This document shows, in pieces, positions 33,401-48,400 of a DNA stretch of 64,000 bases. Made by a program: the position numbers and the translations under genes. How positions within the stretch are numbered: position 1 is the first letter of the stretch; each line of letters starts with the position of its first letter. The notes beneath the pieces are model-generated. The model saw nothing but the letters and a program-made list of their open reading frames with translations. It was not told the origin of the DNA and did no database searches. Source of the DNA: Sorex araneus. Lineage: Eukaryota; Chordata; Mammalia; Eulipotyphla; Soricidae. Location of the stretch: NCBI RefSeq assembly GCF_027595985.1, contig NC_073303.1, positions 94,744,591 through 94,808,590 of the forward strand. The letters are read 5' to 3'.

Positions 33401-36400
33401 TGCAATGACAAAACTAAGAATATAAAAATTGAAAGGTTAACCAAAGAGGGATAGAGATGAGCTTTTTATCATCCCACTGGTTGTTTTGCAATTTTTCTAT
33501 GTAAGAAAATGGACTAATGTCAAGGGTGTAGGTGCATCATCTGGTGAAGAAACTGATGAGCCATAATGTTTTCATCAGTGTGCTCTAAATAGAAACACTA
33601 AATGTCCTCATGTAGTTGAATGCTCTCAGTGGTGAGGTTTTGAAGTCCAGAATATTTAGTGACATTCTTAGTGCTATCAAGTATCACTCTTAAGATTGCA
33701 GTCATGACTGCAAAGCTTTTTCCACTCCACTGTGGCTAGAAATGTGGTATTATGTAGCTGTATGTGTTGGAAGAGATTTCAAAGATTTTCCTTCATTCTC
33801 TCTTTAGTTTTGTCTGTGATTTCCTGAACAGTGACAGCTCATATGAATGCTGCTCCATAGATCCCCTGACAGGCTCCCACTTTACCTGTCGTCGAAGTCC
33901 CAGGCTCCTCACCAATGGTTACTACATTTGGACAGAAGACAGTTTTCTCTGTGATGAAAATGGCAACGTAACTCTGAGTCCCTCCCAGACCAGTGTTCTG
34001 TATAAGGAAAACTTAGTGAGGTAAGAAAAGGGTAGTATCTAAGATATCTGAAATCCAAGTCATCCATGACTTATTTATTAGTTTACTCAATTCAACAATC
34101 GTTTATAAAGGAGTTCACTGAAAACAAAGGCTAGTAAGAACAGGATAGCCAACCTGAAAATAAACAAAAGTTTAGGTGCCAAAAAAGACAGTGCAGTGGA
34201 GAGGAAGAGTAGGGAGTTTATTTAACTATGAGGACAGGTGAAAATCTTCCCAGAGATAATGAATGGGGTTGATCTAAATCTGAGAGATATAGGATTTTTA
34301 GGGCAGGGGGTACACCTGGTGATGCTCAGAGCTTACTCTTGGCTCTGTTCTCGGGGGATGGTCCTGGTGGGCTCGGAGGACCATATGTGGTGGTGAGGAC
34401 CAAACCAAATCAGCCACATGGAAGGGAAATGTCCTATTCAATGTATTATAGCTCCAGCCAGTTAAAGGATTTTAAAAACAGAAGTAGGAAAGGGAATTTC
34501 CAGAAAAAAAATGGGTGTGGAGTTCTGATGAACTCTGATACAGTTAGGGGAATAATAGTTTATTAGGGATACAACTTAGAGTGGAAAAAAGGCTGCTTTA
34601 TAGGAGACAAGACAGCACGGGAGCAGGAACTCTATGTAAGGGGTTACTAGGATAAAGTTTTATTCTGCAAATAAAGTGCAACCACTCACCAACTATCATG
34701 TTTATCCTTTTATCATGTTTATCATGTTTATCACTTCACTGAAGGGAAGGATTGGTGGAAGAGAGTAGATGGAAAAAATGAGGATAGGGAATTCACTATG
34801 AAAGGATAGATGTAGCTAGTAATAACAGAGGAAAGTGAGGGAAAATAAACAAATGGATTAGTAAAGAGATGGGACCTGGGAGCAGGGAGGTAGTACAGCA
34901 GTTAGCATGCATGCCTACTGTGCATCCAACTGGAGTTTGACTCTTGGCATCACGTGGTCCTCTGAGCAGCAGCACATGTGGCTCTGGAGGCCTTCAACCT
35001 GGCTGGTTGGCTCAGCGAATCCCCAGAAGCACTGGGCCAGAGCAACATACTATTAGGTCCTTTACTGAATCACAAGCCTGGTTGTTCTATAGTTACCAAT
35101 GTCCTATACCCTGCAACTCCTGACCTTATGATCACCTCTTTTGGGGGGCCTTTCTGCAAAAAGAGGTAGGACTGGGTTTCTGTTACAATATGTGATCTCC
35201 AGAAAAAGGGCACTTGCATAAAAGTTAGGAATCTAACTGTCAACTGGTAGTATGGTAGAACTAATTACCAAATAAAGGAGGGGAAGTTTGGAAGAAATAA
35301 AAATAATGAGTTCACTATTAAAAAGTTTATTTTGGGCAATCACAATTATTTTTCTTTAGAATTATCATATGCTAACTGTGTAAGTCATCTATGGATATTA
35401 GTGATTCGGTGTAAAAATAACTACAAACTCTCAGTGACATTTAGCAATGAGTACACATGTATTTGGTATATGGTTGGGGTAGACTGATCTGGTTGGAAAT
35501 AGACTGGGCTTGACTTCACATATATTTAATGAAATTGTGTCTGCTTCATTTATCTCATTCTACTGGGACCGTAGGCTTCAGAAAGAATATTCTTCATATT
35601 GTAATTAAATAAATGAAAAAGGACGTTCCTCAATAACAATTTATATAGGCGAATTGAAGTTAGAGAAGAAATAGATCTCTATTTCTGTTGATCTAGTGAT
35701 GATAGAAAGCATAAATATTTACAAAATAAAGTGAAATTTATCTTATAATTTAGAAGACATGTATATATAACTTTATTATCTTTTCTTAGCAGTACAATCT
35801 ATGCAATAGCTTCTCAATTCATTACCCTTTAATTTAATACGTGACTTTTAAAAGTGGCATATACAAAAGGAATTAAGTCATTTCATTTTCAAACCTACTT
35901 CTCATGTGTTACTTATTTTATTGAGAGACAGCACTATTCCTAGTCTATAGGGTTTCAGGCTATAGTCTTAGTGTTTTAGTTAATATATATCTTTTTTTTA
36001 ATTGCCTGTGATTTACTCATGTTTCTCTTTATTCAATTTCTATTGAAATTCGATTTATATTTTTACTTTCATGTAACAAGTATCATCTCTTTAGTTACTT
36101 ATCATTTACTGATCATTCATCTATATGCTAGGTATAACACCAACTCTATAAATGTATATATGTGTATACATATATTGCCTATATAATAGCAAAAAGAGTT
36201 CATGATGGTGAATGGACTGTTCTTACATGGTTATATGTATATGCATATATGCACATATTCTTTCTTAATCCCAATCTCTGCTTAAATTTTTTATCTATCA
36301 TTACTATGTATGTTAAAGAAAAGGTAGATACAAGTCTAGATAGGTTAAGTAATTTCCCCAAGGCCACTTCACTGTGACTTTTTATTTTTATTAATATTTT

Positions 36401-39400
36401 TATTATAGTTTGGGTAATATCACTAAATTGTATTAAAGTTTATGGTATTGGTGTACAATGTTACTGCACTTCACCACCACCAAAGTGCCCAAGACCATCC
36501 ACCATTATTACTATGTCACCTGAGTCTAAGGTCACCTACTTGTTAAGTAGGGCCAGGATTCCAACTCAAGTTGTATGATGTCAGAACCCAAATTTTATCC
36601 ACCATCCTTAGCTTTATCTCTTATTGTACAGATCATGGTTATGAGTTATATTTTATCTATATTTTTAGTCTCCTTCAAAATAGATGCTTTGTAGATGTTT
36701 TAGTTAAATAATAAACATAAGAATGAACAAATAATATAAAGTTTTCTAATCTTGTCCATTCATTTTAGGATGATCTTATCTTAGAACCTATAAGAATCTA
36801 AAATGTGGTTAGTATGCAGAGGAAAAAGTTCTTTCACCATCATGATCTTTTCTTTTTATCCCCTGCAATTGATAACAGAGAGAAATAAAACAGATTTTTG
36901 AGTGCAATCCAATTTATGGATATTTTGTCGCAGACTATTCCTTGGCTGTAAAATGATCAGCAGTGTCTCTGACTCTACCCACTTCATGACTGCAGCACTT
37001 CTCCAGAAACTGTCAATTGTCCCTTACAAAATAAGTGTGATTGAGAATCACTGGGATAAGTAATGTACAGTGGTTGCTATAATTGAACCAATTCTAAATA
37101 CTAAGGAAAAACAAATCAAAAGTATTCTCTGAGGGAAGTCTCTTGGAGAAGCAGAACTTTGAAAGACTATTGCATTTCACCTTTCCATTATCTGACTCTA
37201 ACTCAGGCCCTCCACATTTTCTTGCCACTAGTAACACAGTGAGCACAGGTGTGAAAATCACAAAGATCACAAAGAAGATCATGAATAGTTTCTTCCCTGT
37301 GGATGTTGAATAGCTTCTGTAATCTCAGTTTATCCCTCCATGCCATCCTCTGTAATTGAAAATCTTTCAGAAATGCAAACCAAACCACAAAATGACCACC
37401 CACATTCCCCGTGGCATACCTCACTGTCTTCCTTTGCTCTAATGTTAAAGTTTAGTTCCTTTGCATAACCCTCAGAATTCTTCATTACCAACATTTTATT
37501 ACCTTTATAAATTTGTTTTCTTCCATAACCCAATATAAGACCTATTTGATCTTTAATAAAGTAGTCAGGTCATCTAATACAGCCCAGAGCTGTCATATCC
37601 TGTAAAGCATTCAGTGGCTCCCATTAGCAATATGTCTACAGGTGTCAGAACAGTTAATTTTGTAAAGTCACAATTTCCTACATGACTCAGTATTCAATAG
37701 AGTGAGTAGAGTCAGATGACCTGAGTTTGTCCCAATTATGTCACTGGCTACCTATAAGATCTCAGCAAATTATTTCACATCTCTTTGCTGCTGTATTCTT
37801 ATTTAAAAAGTGGGTAATAATATCTCTTTCACAGAACAATTCCAAATATACTGTGAAGTACTATATGTAGATCATTAAAAAGGCATAGAAGAAACTATGT
37901 GCAAGAATTTTCTATATTTATATCATTCCTTTCTTATTTATTTATTTAATTAATTTTTTAAATTAGTGAGTCATCATGAGGGTACAGTTACAAATTTACC
38001 CATTTTCCTGCTTGTGTTTCCCTCATACAATGTTTGAGAACCCATCCCTCCACCAGTGTCCATTCTCCAGCACCAATGAACCCAGTATCCCTCCCACCCT
38101 CCAATCCCGTCCCGCAGGGCATTCCATTTTGTTCTCTCTCTCCTTTTGGGTGTTGTGGTTTGCAATAGAGGTATTGAGTGGCCATTGTGTTCAGTCTCTA
38201 GTCTACTTTCAGCACGCATCTCCCATCTCCCTTCCCGTGAGGGATCTCCAGCCACATTTTACTTGGTGTTCCCTTCTCTATCCAGGCTGCCTTTCCCCCA
38301 GCATGTGAAGCCAGCTACCAAGCCATGGAGCCAACCTCCTGGTATTATATACTACTGTTCTTGGGTGTTGGTCTCCTACTCTGTTATTTTATATTCCACA
38401 GATGAGTGCAATCTTTCTATATCTGTCCCTCTCTTTCTGACTCATTTCACTTAGCATGATACTTTCCATGTTTATCCATTTATATGCAAAGTTCATGACT
38501 TCATCTTTTCTAACAGCTGCATAGTATTCCATTGTATAGATGTACCAAAGTTTCTTTAACCAATCATCTGTTCTCGGGCACTCAGGTTTTTTCCAGATTC
38601 TTGCTATTGTAAGCAGTGCTGCGATGAACATATAAGTGCAGATGTCATTTCGACTATACTTTTTTGCTTCTCCGAGATATATTCCCAGAAGTGGCATTGC
38701 TGGATCAAATGGAAGCTCAATTTCTAATTTTTGGAGAAGCGTCCATGCTGTTTTCCAAAGGGGCTGAACCAGTTGGCATTCCCACCAGCAGTGTTGAAGG
38801 GTCCCTTTCTCCCCACATCCTCTCCAACAGCGGTTGCTTTTGTTCTTTTGGATGTGTGACATTCTCTGTGGTGTGAGGTGGTATCCCATAGTTGTTTTTC
38901 CTTTCTTTCTCACAGATTTAAACTATAAACTTGTTTCTAAGGTTTTGCCTTTTATCTCATTCTCCTTGACACTGAGTCATGTAACCTCATCTCCATAGAA
39001 ATTTAAGATTATGGAGGTAAAAATGAAATGAGCTTCACAGACTTGGATTGTGGAGAAGTACTCTGTGTATTCAATCATTTTCATGAATAGAATTACTGTT
39101 GTTTATGATTCTTAATACTACCATTTTTCCCCTTTCAGAGTATTTAGAAAGAAAAAGAGAATCCGCCATTCTCTGTCTTCTATTTTTGACCTCCAAGCCT
39201 CTAAATCCTGGCTACATGGTAGTATGTTTGAAGATGCTGACTCTTCAACAAATAATGACATCTGGTTCAATGGCATCAGGAGACTGGACACGACTCATTG
39301 CAATGAAAGTGGTTAGTTTTAGCTCCTTTCTCTGTAGTTAATTATCATATCTGAATGGATGATAGCAAGCATGTTACTATGCCTAGAAAATATTCAGAGA

Positions 39401-42400
39401 CAACAAATCATTTTGAGGATGGTCCTTATATTACCAATAAACCTAAAGTTCTCTTCTTACTATTTTATATGCTTCAAATCCATGTGTCCATGTTATGTAA
39501 GACAACTTTATTCTACACACATATTCTATATATATTCTATATATGCTCTCTATATAAATTACTAATAATAAATATATTACTGTTTTAAGTAAAAATATCA
39601 CATATTATACAATGTAAACATATTGATATATCAATGATATAGGCTGGAGTGATAGCACAATGGTAAGGCGTTCGCCTTGCATGCGGCCAACCCGTGTTAG
39701 ATTTCCCCACCCTTCAGAGAGCTCGACAAGCTACCGAGAGTATTGTGCCCGCACAGTAGAAAGCACACACTGGAAAGCTACCCATGGTGTATTTGATATG
39801 CCAAAAACAGTAACAGTAAGCCTCACAATGAGAGACGTTACTGGTGCTCGCTCAAGCAAATCGATGAGCAATGGGATAAATGATATATTATATATTATTA
39901 TATAATATATATTATATTATATATTATAGACAGTGATCAATGATATATTATGGATAATGAAATAATTATTAATTATTTCACTGTCACTGTCACTGTCATC
40001 CCGTTGCTTATCGATTTGTTCGAGCGGGCACCAGTAACGTCTCTCATTGAGAGACTTATTGTTGCTGTTTTTGGCATATCCAATACGCACGGATAGCTTG
40101 CCAGGCTCTGCCTCTTGGGCTTGATACTCTCAGTAGCTTGCCAGGCTCTTTGAGAGGGGCAGAGGAATCGAACTTGGGTGGGTCGCGTGAAAGGCGAACG
40201 CCCAACCGCTGTGCTATAATATTAAATAATAGGACATGATTTTACATTCCCATGGTTGTTTTCTTTGCAAATATAGGACCCAAAAACAAACCAAAAAAGT
40301 GAAATAAGATGTAAATGCCTTAAGAAACTCCTGTTTTAAAATGGATAGATAATTATGCTTGCATGTAATTATAACACCTTGAACACTAGCAGAAATTTAT
40401 TATCAATATGCCCAGAAACTTCTAGAGGGTATCTGTCGCCTCTCTCTAAACTAGAATTTAGAGCTTTCGGGGGGGGGGTAACATTTCAGAGGATCTTACA
40501 GCAAGAGTGGAAAGTGTTAAGTAGAGAAGAGCTGACATAATATTTCCAGATTCTCCACTCAAACTTCTAAATTAGGAGCTACACATCCTAAGACACAAAT
40601 GTGGCCTTGTCACTTTTTCTTCACACAGCATACGAGGCCCTTGAATATTTTTCTATTCCAACCAGAATTGGCTGCATAATGTGTAGGGCCTAGTGAAAAT
40701 AAAGTGTAGGGCCCTTCTTAAAAAATGTTTAAGATTTTCAAGTGGCAGCAGCTGAGCACTTAACCAAGGCTGAGGCTTTTTAATGGAGACCTATGGGATT
40801 GCACATATCAAATAACCATGGAAATGGCCCTGTCTCCAGCTGGTTTTTGTTTATTGTTTATTGTTTTTATTTTCCTAGTGGGAAGGCATATGTGATCAGG
40901 ACTCTGCAAGGGGTACTGGAGATCAAACCTGGGCATTCCACACACAAAGCATGTTCTCTGGCATGGAGCTATGTCCCCAATCCCTCCAGCTTTGTTCTTT
41001 ACCTTCCTTTTACATGTATCTGATTCTGATCAAAGTGACCCATTCTCAGTTTCCCAAATGGTCCTACATGCTTTCAATGAATCTAGGTTCCTTGATGGGG
41101 AAGATAGGCAATAAGTAAAATTGCATATCAAGCTGAAAAGCAGTAATAAGTGTGAGACCAACAAAGGAAGAAATATTGGAGGTTTCAGCTTTAAATAAGA
41201 TGATTAGCTTGGCCTCATTGAGAATGATTTCAGAGAATTTTTTAAAAATTGGAAACAAAACCTCTAGGGGAGGTAAACGTAAGTGCACAGAGTTTCAACT
41301 AGAGGTTTTTCAGGTTTGGAACAAGTGAGGGAGAAGAAAGCTGTGGAGAGTCTAATAAAGGTTCTGCATTCTCCTCAGTGAAAGGATTTTGAAGAGGGGG
41401 GTTAAGATGATTCCATTTATATTTTGACAGTCTTTTTCTGGTTGCTGTGTTCAGATTAGATAGAAGGTAGGAAGGGACAGAAACAAGGAAATCATTCAAG
41501 AAATTATTGAAGTAATTCAGGCAGTAAATAATAGTAGTTTGGACTAAGATGATAGCAGAGTAAAGGTGAGGAGCGGTAGGAATTTGAACACATTTCAACC
41601 CGGATTTGCTAATGTGAACCAAGAGAAAAAGGAAAGTTAATAATATAAGACCTGATATCTTCTTTATTTTTCCTTGTTTACGTATATTATTAGTTAAATA
41701 TCTCAAAACACTTAGGATGTAGGTCTTGCCATATGTATTGTAATTATGATGAAATGCATTCAGGGTTAAGTGACTTATCTATGTTTATTAGTTTATAAAA
41801 CAGCAGAATTGGAATTCAACCTGGGTCTGTTTAGTCTGGAGAGCCAATCTTAGCTCTACATTCAGGTTAAATTGCTGCTTATACTTTATAACTCCCACCC
41901 AAAGGGCAAGAAAGAAAAGTCATATAATAATATAATATATAATTCTAAGGTATAGAGTTCCTCCTGTTTTATTTTTCTCAGTTGGCTTTCAGAGCAGAAA
42001 ATTCAAATACATTAATTTTAAAAAGCTTTTTAGTTTGTAGAAATACAAATCCACAAGCTGTTAAAAATACTGTGGAAAGGGCATGGCATGCATAACTTTC
42101 ATTCAACATTATCCACTAGTAAAAACTTGCTCAACTATTATTCATCATCAAAACCAGGAAACTGAATTATTCATCATCAAAACCAGGAAACCTTATAGTA
42201 CCATAATGATTTCACCAAAGTCAGCCCAACTGAAGGGAGTGAATGTAAATGTATTTTTTTAAAAAAAGTGTTTCTTAAAGGTGTAAACAATTCCTATATG
42301 AAAGCCTGATTAATTAAATTGAATATCCTTCATGGGGTCAGCGGGAGGTGGGGGCAGTTGTCTTATGAAAATAGCCAGGATATATAGGCAAGACAAAATA

Positions 42401-45400
42401 GCAGAAAGAGGAAAAGATTGGTGGGAGATGGGGGATGGTGGGGGAGGGAGGGAGGAGGAGCCTAAACATATAGAATGAAGATATTTGATAAAAGCTTTGT
42501 GTCATGTTGAGAAGTTTGTATTTCATCTCATATATTAAGCATATTTTTAAGACTCTTAAACGAGGCAATGATGTAACCATGTTTGGATGTTCAAAATTAC
42601 TTTCCAACAATATGAAATGAAAACTGGACGGACAGTACTACTAGGAGCTTGGAGTCAACTGAAACCAATAGGCACATGAAGGAAAGTAGTTCTGGCACTA
42701 GAGAGGAGATTTCAGGAATACTTTTCAAGGTACCATTGATATGTTTATGATGAAGGAAGTGCAGTGATGAGAAAGCGGAAGACATAAAGAAAACTCATGT
42801 TTAATTTGACTAACTACATGAAAAGTTCTGCTAATCATAGAGGCTTAGAAGACAGGATAAGGAAAATTAGCTTTAAGCTGAATGGATCTAAATTCAAGTC
42901 CTGAAGCAACATTTTCTGGCCTAAACTGATGGACAAGTTTGTTAACCCCTTGGACACTACATTTATTTTTATATAAAATAAGAATTAGGGGCTGGAGGAA
43001 TAGCACAGCGGGTAGGGCATTTGCCTTGCACGTGGCCGACCCAGGTTCGAATCCCAGCATCCCATATGGTCCCCTGCCAGGGGTGATTCCTGAGTGCAGA
43101 GTAACCCCTGTGCATAGCCGGGTGTGACCCAAAAAAAGCAAAAAAAAAAAAAAAGAATTAGGATATCCTGTAGGAATTAAAGAATAAAATGCTATGATCC
43201 CTGACAAGTTGGCACAGTAAATAGTGATCACTCAACACATATTAGATCCAAAAGAAAAAAAGGAGGGGGCTGGAGCGATAGTACAGTGGGTAGAGCATTT
43301 GCCTTACACGCGGCCAACCTGGGTTCAAGTCCCAGCATCCCATATGGTCTCCTGAGCACTTCGAGGACTAATTCCTGAGAGCAAAGCCAGGAGTAATCCC
43401 TGTGCATCGCCAGGTGTGACCCAAAAAGCAAAATTTAAAAAAAGGTTTAGGCTTGCCCTGCAAGCCATGTATCTCCCTTGAACACATATCTCACTTATTT
43501 GTCTCGATGTTTTTTTGCTGGCCTATCACTAATCTGTACAAGCCTGTGTTCTCGCTCAAAATGTACTTCTTCCTTCCATCTTTCTATAAAAACTTCCTTA
43601 CTTTATAAAAAAAGGAAAGATTTAGCTGAGGGAAAAAAGATACTTAAATCTATGTCATAAGAGCTGATTGTCACAAAACCCACAATAATAAAGAACAGTC
43701 ATTTTTAAATTGAAATATACGTGTTTTGTTTGTTTGTGGGCCATATCCAGCTCAGGGCTGACTCCTGTCTCTGTGCTCAAGGATGACTCCTAGCAGTTCT
43801 GGGGAATTTAATGTGTGCTGGTGACTGAAGCCAGGTCAACCATGTGTAAAGCAGGTTCCCTACACACTGTACTATCATTCTGGCCCCTAGTTGAGGTATA
43901 AAGTTGATATGTAGAATTCAATGGTTTATAAAATATTCACAAAGTAAGTTATGCAACTATGACCACTTTTCTAATTGCAGAACATTTTCATCAACTCCAA
44001 GAGAAGCACCGTATTCAGAATACTCATTCCTCCTTGCCTGTCCCCTCCTCTCACTCATCCTCTGACAATAATTAGTATACTTTCTGTGTCTGCAGATTTG
44101 CCTATTTTAGATTCCTGTTATTTTTAAAGCAGCCCTACCTCTCATTGGTAGTGCTGCTAGCGACTTGTTTATGCTGATATATCGAATGCATTAAAAATTT
44201 CCTTTCCATGGTTCTTGTCAGCTTCTGAAACACAGAGAAAATCTCTTTTCAGTTACAAATTAATGTTTGCTAATGTGTTAAGATGCTTCCAGAACACTGC
44301 AGCATTAACCTAAAAATTCAGGAGACCATTAAAAAATCTAACTGTGCTTATTTGTAATTTTTTTTAAAGTGCAGTTCTGAAAACACACATTCAAATTAGA
44401 TATCCAAAGTGTGTCTGAGGGAGGAACCAACTTTAGGAGATTCATGTAGAGAGCAAAAGGGTGATGAGATAGAGGATAGGGTGAGGAAGAAGATAGAGGT
44501 CAGGTGAGGAAGTCACAAAGTTGAGTGGGTTGGGAAGCTGGAGGAATAAATAGTACAGTAGTTGGTGCATATATACAACCGATCCAGGTTCAATCTCCAG
44601 CACCCTGTTTAGACCCTAGAGCATGCCAGGAGTGAATACAGAGTCCTAGAGCTCTGAACACTACTGGGTGTGCCTTCCCACAAATGGCATACCACTGTAG
44701 CAGAACGTTTTGCTATAATTGTCTGTAATATAGATAAAATAAAGTCATATAAAACCCCTTGGCCTTGGATTACAATACTGATTAATAGAAGGAAGAGGAA
44801 TGGAGGGAATAAAACTTGGAGTAGAGGTGACATAGGGATGGGGTGAAGGGGCACAGGCACTTTAGTCATGATGGGGTGTAGTAACTTTGCACATCAATAC
44901 CATAAACCTTAATGCTATTGTAACCATGTCACCAAAACTAATAAATAAATTAGGCCATATGTATTTTGTACTAATTGTTAGGTTTACTTTCACTTAAGGG
45001 CATTTTAAGGATTTCTACAAGGTGTATTTTAAAGATATAATGACATAATTTGAAGACAACATTAAACAGTAAACATTTAACAGTGGGATCTGAGTTAAGT
45101 CAAAAGATCAAGAAATGGGGGCCGGAGCGATAGCACAGCGGGTAGGGCGTTTGCCTTGCACGCGGCTGACCCAGGTTCGATCCCCGGCATCCCATATGGT
45201 CCCCCAAGCACCGCCAGGAGTAATTACTGAGTGAAAAGCCAGAAGTAACCCCTGAGCATCGCTGGGTGTGACCCAAAAAGCAAAAAAAAAAAAAAAAAGA
45301 TCAAGAAACGGATGCTCAAATGACTACATGTTGGGAATCATTGTTCCAAAGGCAAGGTTTCATATATTTGGAGATTAACATCTGATTTTCTCACAGCTAC

Positions 45401-48400
45401 TTCTTTGAGATATGTCCAAACAATTTTAAAGCAACTGGACCACAGCAATGCTTGTGCATGCATGAGGTATCCTGTTAAAATTCCCCTTGTTTCCAAATAT
45501 CTTCTAAATTTAGCAAATCATACCACCTACTCCAAAGTCAGTAATTTGGCAATTTGGGTGCACACAGGACTTTGGAACTGTTCATCTCTGCTGTCAAGAG
45601 TAATCAAATCTTCCCAGACTTCTTGTTTTCCAGATTCATTCAAGGCCCCATGATTTTTATCATCAATTAATTTTTCTCTGGAAATGTTGCCTAGTTAGAG
45701 GACTCAAGAATAATTCAAAATTAAATTGTTTTGCTATTTTCTCTCTGAGTAATTCTTGCAATCAAAATTACTTTCCCCAATTTTCTCTTGCTTCATTTTT
45801 TAGTCAAAAGCGGGATTGTGTGTGCCTATCTGCCTGTTTTGTTTATCCTTACTTCACCCCTTCCACAGCTGTGAAGACACCTTCTTCATCAATTGCAATT
45901 CATTCTGTATCTGTGGCATTTAGCAGTTCCCCAGACCCCAATAATGCAATTCAGGACACATTCCCAGAGCCTGTGAGTCATACTGAAAGCGGCTAGTGGA
46001 TACATGCACAGAGGGCTGAGCAGGACTTCCGCTCTATTTCTAAAAGACTTATGAAAGAAAGACAGGATGACCTTAGGCAAGGCACCCTACTTAAAATCTA
46101 CAGTTTTCTCTAGCACTACTGTCCTATATGTTGTCAACATTTATAAGTGCTGTTACTTTTCCTTCTCTAGCACATCCATGGCCACTTTATAAGCAAGAAT
46201 ATGAAAATAGAACAACTTACCTTTTTGAATTGAAGTAAACTACATTGAACTTAAAAAATGAGAACAAAATGAAATGAGTATCTCCAAGTTCAATACAAAA
46301 GGGTTATTTGCTGGAAAATTTTCTGTCTTATGAACCTCTCATTTATTATCATAATCAAGGAAAAACTAAATATCAGTTAGGAAAAAAGGTGAATGGGGAC
46401 GAATTCTGTCTTCTTAGAGATAAAAGTCTTGTTAATTATTTTATGTTAAGATTTGTTGTGTTTTCCCTCCTTGGGGTCATTTATTACATTAGAAAATCCT
46501 GCATGATGTTTTTAATATTCAACATAGTCTATTTAAAAAAAACTTTCATAAATAAAACCCTCTCATCCGACTTTCAGTTGTCCCCCTTAGCCAATCTTAA
46601 CGTGCACAAAATACCATACTGTTAAGTATAGCTATTATGTTGTAAGGAGACCTATAGGAATTACCTATTAATCTCTTAAAATTGAAACTAGCCATTGAAC
46701 AATAATTCCTCATTCTCTGAGTTAGACTGTTTTAGAACTCTTTGGCATTTTTCCTCAATTGCCTAGCTTATATCACCCAAGAAAAGTCTTTTGGGTATAC
46801 ATGTTGAAATTTTTTGTCAGGATCTTCTTTACCCATTCAAATATATATATGAGCCCTTGGCCATTTTGGTATCTTGACTCTTGTGAGCACTGCTGCAAAG
46901 AACATGGCCCAGAATCTCCTTTCAGTAAGGTCCTTACTGGATGGTCTGCACATTTTACTATCTGATGCTTCCTTTCTCTATGGCAATGAGCAGGATGCTT
47001 ATGCAAACTGCTTTGCTGAGACCAAAGCTGTGGGTGGGATGGTGGGAGTGAACCCAGAGGTTGGCAGAAAGTCCTTAGGGCAAAAATTCAAATGAATTGG
47101 CTTAGTCTCCAGATTTAGTGAGAGGCCAATACCATGGTAGAGTTGGCCCACCCTCTTGGTGGGAGGTTACTACTCTCAAGCAAGAAACCACTAACCCAAA
47201 GGGTATACTGAGACCAGCAAAAAGGCAATTTGGTAAGTGCAGTCTCATGGAAAAGCTGACATGTACTTCCTCTTAATACTAAGTTTGACCCACTTACATA
47301 GTCTTCGGAAGTCTTTTAAGTAAAGCTGTCACCTTTCTTCCACTGATGTGGGGAAACAGCATGACAATAAGAGATGTAAGGTCCTGCAGTTTGTTGATTG
47401 TGCATGCATCCTCTCTCCTAGTCTCCTGGCCCCACTTCAATAGTGTTCCTGTTTATTAATTGTCACAAAGACATTTTCCTCTCTTGATGGTTTAAGCTCA
47501 GATCAGCTTTATCCTCCATGAAGCTGAGAAATGACCCCCTATCTCTAAGAAACTTTTGCCTAGTGGTGTATATCCAACATTCATTTGGGTAGAGTAACTT
47601 TCAGTGTTTCCTTATTCTTTCATAACTCTCTTCTCTCTCTTTCTCCCTCTCCCTCCCCTCCTGTCTCCATCTCCAACCCCTCTTCCCCTCTCCTTCCTGT
47701 TGTTGTTACAATAACAGGAGGTCTCACACACTTGTGTTGGCCCACACTTAGTTGTGATCCAGTGGGGGGTCAGTACTAGGTTGTGTGCTTGAACAGTTGG
47801 CTATGGAACTTAGACATGTACTTGCCAGTGTTTGAACTCTCTCATCATGGTGCTGTGCACATTTTGGTTGCAGTGTGCCCAGGTCACACATGTTTCAGTA
47901 TGGAGTGGGGGATCCCAACTGGCATTGTTGCTGAGATCTTGCTTGAAGCATGTGGGATTAAACTAGCAGCCTCATGTGCAAGGCAGGGACTTTGCTGCTA
48001 AGCCAACCTAGAGGCCACAGTCATTTTGTTTTAATGTCATTGGTATTGACTTGTTCACCAAATATGCATTTCTCAATCTTTTGATTGTCTCTGATCTGAA
48101 GTTCCATTTCATCTTCAACATGGGGAAAATTGAAATACCATCTTATCTAGAGCATCATTTTCCATCTTGTCTCAAGAATGTACTAGTGTTACTACTGTTA
48201 TGATTATTAGCTAACCTGATTATTGAGTATTCCCACTCCTACACACATATTTTTTGTTTTCCAGGAGGTGATTTTGACTATTCGTTGACTAATGAAGATG
48301 AACTGGAGCAGCTGAATGCAGAATGTGTGAAGGCTTCCTCTTCTGGCCACACCTGGCCTCAGACTCCCGAAGAAAAGTCCCACAACACAGCTCTTCAGTC

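Larger units (their letters stand above)
34021..39138 (+). other. TMEM71: TMEM71 intron after coding exon 3
   Basis: A 5.1-kb intron with minus-strand SINE 34296-34459, a possible tRNA-SINE at 34879-35090, a MIR split by an L1 end (36330-36610), MIR 37695-37885 and a fairly intact 5'-truncated L1 (37936-38897). About 35.1-36.3 kb and 36.6-37.7 kb show nothing recognisable. Confidence 0.85.
39312..48264 (+). other. TMEM71: TMEM71 intron after coding exon 4 (about 9 kb, the largest)
   Basis: It carries SINEs at 39642, 39978, 42990, 43265, 43731, 44533 and 45116, plus relics near 40893 and 47700. It also carries an old MIR at 41730, old L1M sequence at 43893, and an L1 end at 44740. Stretches 40.25-40.85, 41.0-41.7, 41.9-42.95 and 45.31-47.6 kb show no recognisable feature. 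Confidence 0.85.

Noticed and set aside
33764..33807. Upstream in-frame ATG extending TMEM71 exon 3
   Set aside because: The added residues precede a good acceptor at 33807, and the true frame is supplied by the exons at 30393 and 32110.
38389..38913. 174-codon open frame as a host gene
   Set aside because: It is the C-terminal end of L1 ORF2 with its own 3' UTR and target duplication.
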